NCBI GenBank assembly: GCA_963732375.1
Contig: CAVSZE010000012.1
Span: 558,001-622,000, forward strand
Length of the DNA: 64,000 bases
Direction: 5' to 3'
Source of the DNA: RPQJ01 sp963732375
Lineage (GTDB): Bacteria > Pseudomonadota > Gammaproteobacteria > Steroidobacterales > Steroidobacteraceae
Below are positions 17,022-24,547 of the stretch, one piece after another (the stretch's first letter is position 1; the number at the start of each line of letters is the position of its first letter). The notes under the pieces are model-generated. The model did not search any database and had not been told where the DNA came from. It worked only from the letters and a program-made list of their open reading frames with translations. A program made the translations under genes and the position numbers.

Positions 17022-17378
17022 TCAGCGCCTGAGGATCTTCGCGATTTCCTCCAGCTCACCGCGCAGCTGACGCGACAACTGGTGCGTCTGTGTCACGTCC
17101 TCGCGGGCTTCCTCGCCCTCGAGACGATTGCGAGCGCCGCCGATCGTGAACCCCTGGTCATACAGCAGCGCGCGGATCTGGCGGATCACCAGCACGTCCT
17201 GGCGCTGGTAGTAGCGACGGTTTCCACGGCGCTTCACCGGCTTCAACTGTGGGAACTCCTGCTCCCAGTAACGCAGCACGTGCGGCTTCACGCCGCAAAG
17301 CTCGCTCACCTCACCGATCGTGAAGTAGCGCTTCCCCGGGATCGCCGGGAGCTCGTCGTTATTGCTGGGTTCCAGCAT
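17022..17378 (-). CDS. MerR-family transcriptional regulator
   Basis: A 118-residue protein with the MerR winged helix near the N-terminus (YFTIGEVSELCGVKPHVLRYWEQEF, seen as overlapping motifs YFTIGEVSELCGV and LRYWEQEF), then RRGNRRYYQRQD, and a helical tail. The usual C-terminal cysteines for metal binding are absent, so it is not a metal sensor of the classical type. This gene directly after ihfA is a conserved gammaproteobacterial arrangement. Its start overlaps the ihfA 3' end by 20 bases, indicating coupling. Targets unknown. Confidence 0.88.
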   Translation of the reverse strand: MLEPSNNDELPAIPGKRYFTIGEVSELCGVKPHVLRYWEQEFPQLKPVKRRGNRRYYQRQDVLVIRQIRALLYDQGFTIGGARNRLEGEEAREDVTQTHQLSRQLRGELEEIAKILRR

Positions 17379-17658
17379 AAGCTTCCACGCGCGCCTTCAA
17401 TTTCTGACCCGGCCGAAATGTAACTACACGACGCGCACTGATCGGAATTTCCTCGCCGGTCTTAGGATTACGGCCCGGGCGCTGGTTCTTGCTGCGCAGG
17501 TCGAAATTTCCAAAGCCCGACAGCTTGACCTGCTCGCCCGTCGCCAGCGATGAACGCAGCTCCTCGAAGAACAGGTCCACGAGCTCGCGCGCCTCACGCT
17601 TATTTAGGCCGAGCTGGTCGAACAGTGCTTCTGCGATTTCGGCCTTGGTCAATGCCAT
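17359..17658 (-). CDS. ihfA: integration host factor subunit alpha
   Basis: A 99-residue DNA-bending protein of the HU/IHF family, partner of IhfB (encoded at 33614-33922). It begins MALTKAEIAEALFDQLGL and contains the beta-arm tip GRNPKTGEEIPI with the intercalating proline, then RRVVTFRPGQKLK. It lies 2 bases after pheT and overlaps merR, so it belongs to the pheST operon as in other gammaproteobacteria. Confidence 0.97.
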   Translation of the reverse strand: MALTKAEIAEALFDQLGLNKREARELVDLFFEELRSSLATGEQVKLSGFGNFDLRSKNQRPGRNPKTGEEIPISARRVVTFRPGQKLKARVEAYAGTQQ

Positions 17659-17660
17659 CT

Positions 17661-20039
17661 TTATTTGTCTCGAATCGCGGCGTTGTGCTCCCGCTCCAGG
17701 TCAGTCACGACCTGCGCCACGACGGCATCCGTATCAACGTCAGTTAGCGTGCGGGAAATATCCTGCAAATTCAAGCCTATCGCCACACTTTTACGACCCG
17801 GTGTAATGGCCGGGCCACGGTAAATATCGAACACGATCAGGTCCGTCAACAAGGGTCCCGCGCTCGCCCGGATTCTGTCCAATAGCGCCTGCACCGGGAC
17901 GGCCTCGTCCACGACGATCGCGATGTCCCTCCGCACAGCCGGAAACCGCGATATTTCGCGGTGCTGGGGTACGACGGCGGCCAGGCCGGACTCGATCTCG
18001 ATCTCGAAGACCAGTGCGGAATATGTAAGATCCAGCGTGCTCTCGAGCTCCGGGTGAAGGCGTCCCAGCCAGCCCACTGCGCGGCCATCGCGAACGATTC
18101 GCGATGTCTGGCCTGGATGCAGCGCCGGGTGCTGGTCCGGCACGAAGCGGAAATCTCCGCCCGCGCCCGTGGCTCGCAGCAGCGCCTCGATATCCGACTT
18201 AACGTCGAAGAATTCCACCGGCTCCGCCCGCGTGCCCCACTGCTCCGGCAGCGCGGCGCCCGCCGCGAGCCCGGCGATCACCGGCACCTCGGTGAGCGCG
18301 CCCTCTTGCAGCGAAAACCGGCGACCGATCTCGAACAGACGGACACGCGACTGCTGCCGCCGCTGGTTCTCGGCAAGCGCGCGCGCCAGGCCCGGCCAGA
18401 GCGACACGCGCATGGCCGCCAGGTCGGAGGCGATGGGGTTGGCGAGTTCCAGAGCCGCCACCCCGGGACAGAACAGTGCCTGCAGCGCCGGATCCACGAA
18501 GCTGTAGGTGATCGCTTCAAAGTAGCCGCGCTGCACAAGAAGGTCCGCAGCGGTCTCGTCGGCCACACGCGTCTCGGACAGCGCTGGCATGGCCTGACGC
18601 ACCGCGGGATCCGTTTCGGGGATCTGGTCGAAGCCATGCACCCGGGCAACCTCCTCGATCAGGTCCTCCTCGATCGCGATATCGAAACGCCACGGCGGGC
18701 TGCTCACCTTCCAGCCGTTTCCGCTGCGACTCACAGTCATTCCCAGACGATCGAAAATCGTGGCAATGGTCTCGTCTGCGACTGGCGCCCCGATCACGCG
18801 GCGTGCGCGCTCGGGACGGAAAGATACCGCTGCCCGCTGCGGAAGTTCGTCGCGCAGCTCGGTGACTTCAACCGGCCCGGGCACGCCGCCAGCGCACGCG
18901 AGCAGCAGTTGCGTGGCGCGCTCGATCGCACGCTCCTGCAGCGTGGGGTCCACGCCGCGCTCGAACCGCTGCGACGCGTCCGTCACGAGTCCGTAGCGCC
19001 GACCACGCCCGGCAACGGCATCCGGCAGGAAAAACGCGACCTCGAGCAGCACGTCGGTCGTCGATGCCGAGATGCCCGAGTGGTCGCCGCCCATGACACC
19101 CGCAAGCGCCAACGGCTTGGAACGATCCGCGATGACCATCACCGTGCCGTCGAGTTCCACCTCGCTCCCATCGAGCAGCTTGAGCGTCTCGCCTGCCCTG
19201 GCGCGCCTCACGACGATCCCGCCGTCGAGTTCGCGCAGATCGTAGGCGTGCATCGGCTGGCCAAGCTCAAGCATCACATAGTTGGTGACGTCCACGATCG
19301 CGCTGATCGGCCGGAGCCCAGCGCGTCGAAGGCGTTCGCGCATCCAAAAAGGCGACTGCGCTTCCGCCGCCACGCCTCGAATCACGCGGGCCGCAAAACG
19401 GGCACAGCCGGCCCCGGCTTCGAGCGCGACCGGGAAACGGTCACTGGACTGCGGCGGCACGGGCGCGCATGCAGGCCCAAGGAGCGCGCCGCCGGTCAGC
19501 AGCGCGGCCTCGCGCGCCACGCCCTGCACACTCATGCAGTCGCCGCGATTCGGAGTGAGGTTGACCTCGAGGATGGTGTCGTCGAGCCCGAGCGCGTCGG
19601 TAATCGAGGTGCCGGTCTTCGTCTCGGCCGGCAGTTCCATCAGCCCGGTCGCATCCTCGGACAGGCCGAGTTCGTTGGCGGAGCACAGCATTCCGAACGA
19701 CTCCACGCCACGCAGCTTCGCCTTGCGGATTTCCATGCCGCCCGGCAATTTCGCGCCGATGGTCGCAAGCGGTGCCTTCAGGCCGGCGCGGGCATTCGGC
19801 GCACCACACACGATCTGCACGACCTCGGCACCGGCGCTCACCTTGCAGACGCTGAGCGTATCCGCGTCCGGATGTTTCTCGCGCTCAATGATTTCACCGA
19901 CCACGACGCCCTGCAGCGGCGGAGCGGCGGGTTCGACTGCCTCGACCTCGAGGCCCGCCATCGTCAGGCGCGATGCCAGTTCGCGCGGCTCCGGCGCCGA
20001 CCCCAGCCACTCGCTCAACCACTGGATGCTTATGCGCAC
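17661..20039 (-). CDS. pheT: phenylalanine-tRNA ligase beta subunit
   Basis: A 792-residue subunit of the alpha2-beta2 synthetase. It has the N-terminal EMAP/OB tRNA-binding domain (VVVGEIIEREKHPDADTL), the B3/B4 editing region with FAARVIRG and YVMLELGQPMHAYD, a B5 domain, and the C-terminal anticodon-binding ferredoxin-like domain ending ELEREHNAAIRDK-like. The length is typical. It follows pheS by 15 bases and precedes ihfA by 2. Confidence 0.97.
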   Translation of the reverse strand: MRISIQWLSEWLGSAPEPRELASRLTMAGLEVEAVEPAAPPLQGVVVGEIIEREKHPDADTLSVCKVSAGAEVVQIVCGAPNARAGLKAPLATIGAKLPGGMEIRKAKLRGVESFGMLCSANELGLSEDATGLMELPAETKTGTSITDALGLDDTILEVNLTPNRGDCMSVQGVAREAALLTGGALLGPACAPVPPQSSDRFPVALEAGAGCARFAARVIRGVAAEAQSPFWMRERLRRAGLRPISAIVDVTNYVMLELGQPMHAYDLRELDGGIVVRRARAGETLKLLDGSEVELDGTVMVIADRSKPLALAGVMGGDHSGISASTTDVLLEVAFFLPDAVAGRGRRYGLVTDASQRFERGVDPTLQERAIERATQLLLACAGGVPGPVEVTELRDELPQRAAVSFRPERARRVIGAPVADETIATIFDRLGMTVSRSGNGWKVSSPPWRFDIAIEEDLIEEVARVHGFDQIPETDPAVRQAMPALSETRVADETAADLLVQRGYFEAITYSFVDPALQALFCPGVAALELANPIASDLAAMRVSLWPGLARALAENQRRQQSRVRLFEIGRRFSLQEGALTEVPVIAGLAAGAALPEQWGTRAEPVEFFDVKSDIEALLRATGAGGDFRFVPDQHPALHPGQTSRIVRDGRAVGWLGRLHPELESTLDLTYSALVFEIEIESGLAAVVPQHREISRFPAVRRDIAIVVDEAVPVQALLDRIRASAGPLLTDLIVFDIYRGPAITPGRKSVAIGLNLQDISRTLTDVDTDAVVAQVVTDLEREHNAAIRDK

Positions 20040-20054
20040 GTCGCGTCCTTCCGC

Positions 20055-21086
20055 TCAGCCGAACTGGCGCAGGAAGCGCAGGTCATTGTCGAAATACATG
20101 CGGATGTCGTTCACGTTGTAGCGCAGCATGGCCAACCGTTCGATGCCCATGCCGAACGCGTATCCCGTGTAACGCTCCGGATCGATACCGACGTTGCCGA
20201 GCACGTTCGGGTGCACCATGCCGCAGCCGGCCACCTCGAGCCAACCCGTGCCCTTGCAGACACGGCAACCCTTGCCGCTGCAGAACACGCACTCGATGTC
20301 CACCTCGGCCGAGGGTTCGGTGAACGGGAAATACGACGGGCGGAAGCGGATGCCGAGCCTGCGCTCGAAGAAGCGCTCGACGAAATGGTGCAGCACCGAC
20401 TTCAGGTGCGCGAAGCTCACGCCTTCGTCCACCACCAGGCCTTCTACCTGGTGGAACATCGGCGTGTGGGTCATGTCCGAGTCGCAGCGATAGACACGCC
20501 CAGGCATGATCATCCGCAGCGGCGGCTTGTCACGCAGCATTGCGCGGACCTGCACCGGCGAGGTGTGGGTGCGCAGCAGGCGACCGTCAGGGAAATAGAA
20601 CGTGTCGTGCATGGCCCGCGCCGGGTGGTTGGCGGGAATGTTGAGGGCCTCGAAGTTGTGCCAGTCGTCCTCGACCTCGGGACCCACCTCGACGCTGAAG
20701 CCCGAATTACGGAACAGCGACTCGATGCGGCGCCGCACGCGTGTGATCGGGTGCAAGCCTCCCGGCTGCTGGCCGCGACCCGGCTGGGTCACGTCCACGC
20801 GGCCGGCGGCGAGCCGGCGCTCCAGTTCCTCGCGATCGAGTTGCGCCTGGCGCGCGGCGACCAGCGCACCGATCTCGTCGCGCACCGCGTTGATGCGCGC
20901 GCCCGCCTCGCGGCGAGCGTCGGGCGCAAGCGATCCCAGCGTCTTCAGCAGCGCAGTGATCGCGCCTTTCTTGCCGAAGAACTCGACCTTGAGTTCCTCG
21001 ATGGCGGCGAGGCTCGTGCAGGTGCCCACGGACTCGCGGGCCCTTGCGGCAAGTGTCTCGAGGTCGTTGGTGGGCTGGTAAGTCAT
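20055..21086 (-). CDS. pheS: phenylalanine-tRNA ligase alpha subunit
   Basis: A 343-residue catalytic subunit. It has an N-terminal coiled-coil and the class II motifs: HPARAMHDTFYF in motif 1-2, RVYRCDSDMTHTPMFHQVEG in motif 2, and GMGIERLAMLRY in motif 3. The insertion CVFCSGKGCRVCKGTGW has four cysteines that may bind zinc, a feature of some proteobacterial PheS. It starts at 21086; the intergenic gap to rplT holds a palindromic repeat cluster. Confidence 0.97.
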   Translation of the reverse strand: MTYQPTNDLETLAARARESVGTCTSLAAIEELKVEFFGKKGAITALLKTLGSLAPDARREAGARINAVRDEIGALVAARQAQLDREELERRLAAGRVDVTQPGRGQQPGGLHPITRVRRRIESLFRNSGFSVEVGPEVEDDWHNFEALNIPANHPARAMHDTFYFPDGRLLRTHTSPVQVRAMLRDKPPLRMIMPGRVYRCDSDMTHTPMFHQVEGLVVDEGVSFAHLKSVLHHFVERFFERRLGIRFRPSYFPFTEPSAEVDIECVFCSGKGCRVCKGTGWLEVAGCGMVHPNVLGNVGIDPERYTGYAFGMGIERLAMLRYNVNDIRMYFDNDLRFLRQFG

Positions 21087-21098
21087 GTGTCAACCACC

Positions 21099-21172
21099 GG
21101 GGACTGTCCCTGGCAAGGGACTGTCCCCCAAACAACCCCGCAGGGGACAGTCCCCTGCGGGGACAGTCCCCC
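21099..21172 (-). repeat. cluster of four near-palindromic GGGGAC-type repeats
   Basis: Between rplT and pheS. GGGGACTGTCCC (21099-21110) and GGGACTGTCCCCC (21117-21129) are followed by GGGGACAGTCCCC (21143-21155) and the same motif again (21159-21172). The second pair is the reverse complement of the first. GCAGGGGACAGTCCCCTGC is a 19-base palindrome. The arrangement resembles REP/BIME elements and would fold strongly in the rplT-pheS transcript. Confidence 0.75.
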
Positions 21173-21177
21173 GGCGA

Positions 21178-21537
21178 TCAGGCTTCGAGACTCGCCTTGG
21201 CCTGCTCGGCAAGCTTGCCGAACGCGTCGATGTCGTGAACCGCGAGGTCCGCGAGCATCTTGCGGTCGACTTCGAATCCGGCCGCCTTCAGGCCCGCCAT
21301 CAGGCGGCTGTACGACAGGTCGAACCCGCGGGCGGCCGCGTTGATGCGCGTGATCCACAGCGCACGCATGTCGCGCTTCTTGGCGCGACGGTCGCGGTAG
21401 GCGTACTGGCCAGCCTTGATGACCGCCTGTTTCGCCGTGCGATAGACCTTGCGGCGCGCGTTGTAATAACCCTTCGCCTTGGCGAGGACCTTCTTGTGTC
21501 GGCGTCCAGCGATGACGCCACGCTTTACTCTAGCCAT
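21178..21537 (-). CDS. rplT: 50S ribosomal protein L20
   Basis: 119 residues, highly basic, beginning MARVKRGVIAGRRHKKVL and containing RDRRAKKRDMRALWI. L20 binds 23S rRNA early in large-subunit assembly and in enteric bacteria represses its own operon. It follows rpmI by 10 bases in the conserved infC-rpmI-rplT order. Confidence 0.98.
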   Translation of the reverse strand: MARVKRGVIAGRRHKKVLAKAKGYYNARRKVYRTAKQAVIKAGQYAYRDRRAKKRDMRALWITRINAAARGFDLSYSRLMAGLKAAGFEVDRKMLADLAVHDIDAFGKLAEQAKASLEA

Positions 21538-21547
21538 GGGTCACCTC

Positions 21548-21742
21548 TTAGAGATTAGGAAGAAGCCTGTCGAGCCGGCCAGTGTCCTGCTTGGCAACCA
21601 TGGTGGTGCCGCGCAGGTTGCGCTTACGCTTGCTCGTCTTCTTGGTGAGAATGTGTCGCTTCTGGGACTGGCCGCGTTTATAGCCTTTCGCCGTTTTGCG
21701 AAAACGCTTGGCCGCCCCCTTGTTGGTCTTCAACTTGGGCAT
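21548..21742 (-). CDS. rpmI: 50S ribosomal protein L35
   Basis: 64 residues, starting at the ATG that gives MPKLKTNKGAAKRFRKT, the invariant L35 N-terminus. A longer in-frame start adds ten unrelated residues and is rejected. It lies between infC and rplT. Confidence 0.97.
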   Translation of the reverse strand: MPKLKTNKGAAKRFRKTAKGYKRGQSQKRHILTKKTSKRKRNLRGTTMVAKQDTGRLDRLLPNL

Positions 21743-21819
21743 GTCTACTCCTGTTTGTATGGCCCGTTTCACCGCAAGCGAACCCGCGGATCGAGGGCGA
21801 AGGACGGATTGCTCCGGCC

Positions 21820-22344
21820 TTACTTCTTTTTCGGCCCCATCATCATCACCATCTGCCGGCCTTCCATCAGCGGGTGCTGTTCGACCACCGCGTAATCCGC
21901 AAGGTCTTTCTGCAACCGGATCAGGACCTGGCGTCCGATGTCGGTGTGGGCCATCTCACGACCACGGAACCTCAGGGTTACCTTGGCCTTGTCACCTTCC
22001 TCGAAAAAGCGAATCAGATTCCTGAGCTTGATCTTGTAATCGCCTTCATCGGTTCCGGGACGAAACTTCACTTCCTTGACCTGGATCTGTCGCTGCTTCT
22101 TCTTCGCAGCGTGGGTCTTCTTGTTCTGTTCGAACACGAATTTCCCGAAATCGACGATCCGGCATACCGGAGGCTCCGCGGTCGGCGAAACCTCCACCAG
22201 GTCGAGTTCCTGCGAGGCAGCGAGCTGCAGCGCGTCGTACCGGCTCATCACACCAACCTGCTCGCCGTCTTCGCCAATGATGCGAAGCTGCGGGGCCGTA
22301 ATCTCTTCGTTGCGCCGGGCGCGCTTGGTCGTTGGGGCAGCGAT
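21820..22344 (-). CDS. infC: translation initiation factor IF-3, initiated at an AUC codon
   Basis: The 174-residue factor dissociates ribosomes and proofreads start codons. The N-domain contains RNEEITAPQLRIIGEDGEQ. The C-domain contains KEVKFRPGTDEGDYKIK and ends MMMGPKKK. No ATG/GTG/TTG gives the full N-domain. ATC at 22344 is in frame, 7 bases after GGAGGT, and gives the expected length (E. coli 180). Rare AUU/AUC starts on infC are known and underlie IF3 autoregulation. The first ATG-type start (22251) would remove most of the N-domain. It lies 3 bases after thrS. Confidence 0.95.
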   Translation of the reverse strand: MAAPTTKRARRNEEITAPQLRIIGEDGEQVGVMSRYDALQLAASQELDLVEVSPTAEPPVCRIVDFGKFVFEQNKKTHAAKKKQRQIQVKEVKFRPGTDEGDYKIKLRNLIRFFEEGDKAKVTLRFRGREMAHTDIGRQVLIRLQKDLADYAVVEQHPLMEGRQMVMMMGPKKK

Positions 22345-22347
22345 ACG

Positions 22348-24273
22348 TCATACCTCCAAAATATTTCGGCCGCGGCTCGCGATTTCACCGGCAAGCCCCG
22401 CTGCGATGCTCTCCAGAGACATTGCCCCGAGGTCCTTGCCGTTGCGCGTGCGCACGGCCAACGTACTTGAACCCGACTCGCGGTCGCCCGCGACCAGCAG
22501 GTACGGTACCCGCTGCAGGGTGTGTTCGCGGATTTTAAAGCCGACTTTCTCGTTTCGCAAATCCAATTCGACCCGAAGCCCCTGATTTTTCAGGAATTCA
22601 GCGGCCCGGCGGCAATATTCGGCTTGCCCGTCGGTGATATTCATCACCACGGCCTGTACCGGGGCCAGCCAGGTCGGGAAACGACCGGCGTAATGCTCGA
22701 TCAGGATCCCGATGAAACGCTCGAAAGACCCTAGAATTGCCCGGTGGAGCATGACCGGCCGGTGGTTGGCCCCGTCCTCGCCCACGTACTCGGCCCCAAG
22801 TCGCTCGGGCAGGATCAAGTCCACCTGCAGCGTGCCGCATTGCCAGTCCCGGCCGATCGCGTCGCGAAGCACGAATTCGAGCTTCGGGCCGTAGAACGCC
22901 CCCTCGCCCGGGTTCAGCGTGTACTCAAGCCCGGCAGCCGCGCAGGCGTCCTTGAGCGCCGCCTCCGCCTTGTCCCAGCTCTCTTCGGAGCCCGCCCTCT
23001 TTGCTGGACGATCCGAGAACTTGACCGCGATGTCGGTGAAGCCAAAGTCGGCGTAGACGCTCTTCAGCAAGTCGCAGAACGCTACCGTCTCCGAGTTGAT
23101 CTGGTCCTCGGTGCAGAAAATGTGCGCGTCGTCCTGCGTGAACGCGCGCACGCGCATCAGGCCGTGCAGCGCGCCCGAGGGCTCGTTGCGGTGACAGGCG
23201 CCGAATTCCGCCATGCGCAGCGGCAGGTCGCGATACGACTTGATGCCCTGCCGGTAGATCAGCACGTGCCCCGGGCAGTTCATCGGCTTCACCGCCAGCG
23301 TGCGCCCTTCGGACTCCGCGATGAACATGTGCGGGGCGTAGTTTTCCCAGTGGCCCGATTTCTCCCACAGACCGCGGTCGATCAACTGCGGGGTGCGGAC
23401 CTCGACGTAACCCGCGTCCGCGAGGCGGCCGCGCACGTACTGCTCTATCGAACGCCACAGCGACCAGCCCTTCGGGTGCCAGAACACGCTGCCGACCGCC
23501 TCGTCCTGGGTGTGGAACAGCCCAAGCTCGCGGCCGACGCGACGGTGGTCGCGCTTCTCGGCTTCCTCTAGGCGGGTGAGGTAGGCCTTCAGGCTCTTCT
23601 CGTCGGTCCACGCAGTGCCGTAGATGCGCTGCAGCATCTCGTTCCTGGAGTCGCCGCGCCAGTACGCGCCGGCGACCTTCATCAGCTTGAACGCGCCAAG
23701 CTTTCCGGTGCTCGGCACATGCGGCCCGCGGCACAGGTCGAACCAGTCACCCTGCCCGTAGAGGCTGATGTCCTCGTTCGCGGGGATGCTGGCGATGATC
23801 TCGGCCTTGTAGTGCTCGCCGATCTTCTTGAACGTCTCGACGGCCTCGTCGCGCGGCATCACCCGGCGCTCGACCTTCAGGTCGGCCTTCACGAGCTCAT
23901 GCATCTTCGCCTCGAATTTCTCGAGGTCTTCCGGGGTGAATGGCCGGCTGAATGCGAAGTCGTAGTAGAAGCCGTCATCGATCACCGGGCCAATCGTGAC
24001 CTGCGCGTCCGGATATACCGACTGCACCGCCTGCGCGAGCAGGTGCGCGGTCGAGTGGCGGATGATCTCCAGGCCTTCTGGATCCTTGCCGGTGACAATC
24101 GCAAGGGCTGCGTCGCGGTCGATCACGAACGAAGTGTCGACCAGGATGCCGTCAACTTTTCCGGCCAGAGCGGCCTTAGCCAGGCCAGGGCCGATGTCGG
24201 CAGCCACCTGCGCCACCGTGATCGGTTCGGCGTAGGTTCGCTGGCTGCCATCGGGCAGGGTAATGACGGGCAT
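22348..24273 (-). CDS. thrS: threonine-tRNA ligase
   Basis: A 641-residue class II synthetase. It has an N-terminal TGS domain (MPVITLPDGSQRTYAEPITV), an editing domain, and a catalytic core with zinc ligands in MNCPGHVLIY and the histidines of RPVMLHRAILGS. A C-terminal anticodon-binding domain ends the protein. The ATG at 24273 gives the canonical start, 26 bases after tRNA-Val. infC follows after 3 bases; the infC Shine-Dalgarno is in the last thrS codons. Confidence 0.98.
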   Translation of the reverse strand: MPVITLPDGSQRTYAEPITVAQVAADIGPGLAKAALAGKVDGILVDTSFVIDRDAALAIVTGKDPEGLEIIRHSTAHLLAQAVQSVYPDAQVTIGPVIDDGFYYDFAFSRPFTPEDLEKFEAKMHELVKADLKVERRVMPRDEAVETFKKIGEHYKAEIIASIPANEDISLYGQGDWFDLCRGPHVPSTGKLGAFKLMKVAGAYWRGDSRNEMLQRIYGTAWTDEKSLKAYLTRLEEAEKRDHRRVGRELGLFHTQDEAVGSVFWHPKGWSLWRSIEQYVRGRLADAGYVEVRTPQLIDRGLWEKSGHWENYAPHMFIAESEGRTLAVKPMNCPGHVLIYRQGIKSYRDLPLRMAEFGACHRNEPSGALHGLMRVRAFTQDDAHIFCTEDQINSETVAFCDLLKSVYADFGFTDIAVKFSDRPAKRAGSEESWDKAEAALKDACAAAGLEYTLNPGEGAFYGPKLEFVLRDAIGRDWQCGTLQVDLILPERLGAEYVGEDGANHRPVMLHRAILGSFERFIGILIEHYAGRFPTWLAPVQAVVMNITDGQAEYCRRAAEFLKNQGLRVELDLRNEKVGFKIREHTLQRVPYLLVAGDRESGSSTLAVRTRNGKDLGAMSLESIAAGLAGEIASRGRNILEV

Positions 24274-24299
24274 GTTCGGATCCTTGGCAGGACAGGGTC

Positions 24300-24374
24300 T
24301 GGTGGGCGCACGTGGGATCGAACCACGGACCCCTACCATGTCAAGGTAGTGCTCTACCGCTGAGCTATGCGCCC
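24300..24374 (-). tRNA. tRNA-Val (GAC)
   Basis: 75 bases including an encoded CCA. The acceptor GGGCGCA pairs with TGCGCCC, and the TpsiC arm holds GGTTCGATCC. The anticodon stem CTACC/GGTAG encloses TTGACAT, giving anticodon GAC. It lies directly upstream of thrS, so the two may share a transcript. Confidence 0.95.
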
Positions 24375-24421
24375 TCAAACGAGCCGCGAAGGATACCTGA
24401 GGGGCCCTCGGCGAGGCAAAT

Positions 24422-24537
24422 GGGGACATTCTCCTTTTCGGAGGGGACATTCTCCTTTTCCTGCGCGCCGGCTGATACGGAAAACCACTGGGTATAGGAA
24501 AAAGGAGAATGTCCCCTCCGAAAAGGAGAATGTCCCC
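24422..24537 (-). repeat. 41-bp inverted repeat built from doubled GGGGACATTCTCCTTTT units
   Basis: The left arm has two GGGGACATTCTCCTTTT units separated by CGGA. The right arm is its reverse complement with one extra A. About 33 bases lie between. The element sits between the uvrB stop and tRNA-Val and would form a very long hairpin. The structure resembles a BIME or a small non-autonomous element. No transposase gene is in the window. Confidence 0.8.
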
Positions 24538-24547
24538 TACCCCCGAC

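Noticed and set aside
17961..21344. Plus-strand open frame of 1127 codons across pheT-pheS
   Set aside because: GC-rich third-position shadow of two unmistakable synthetase genes on the other strand.
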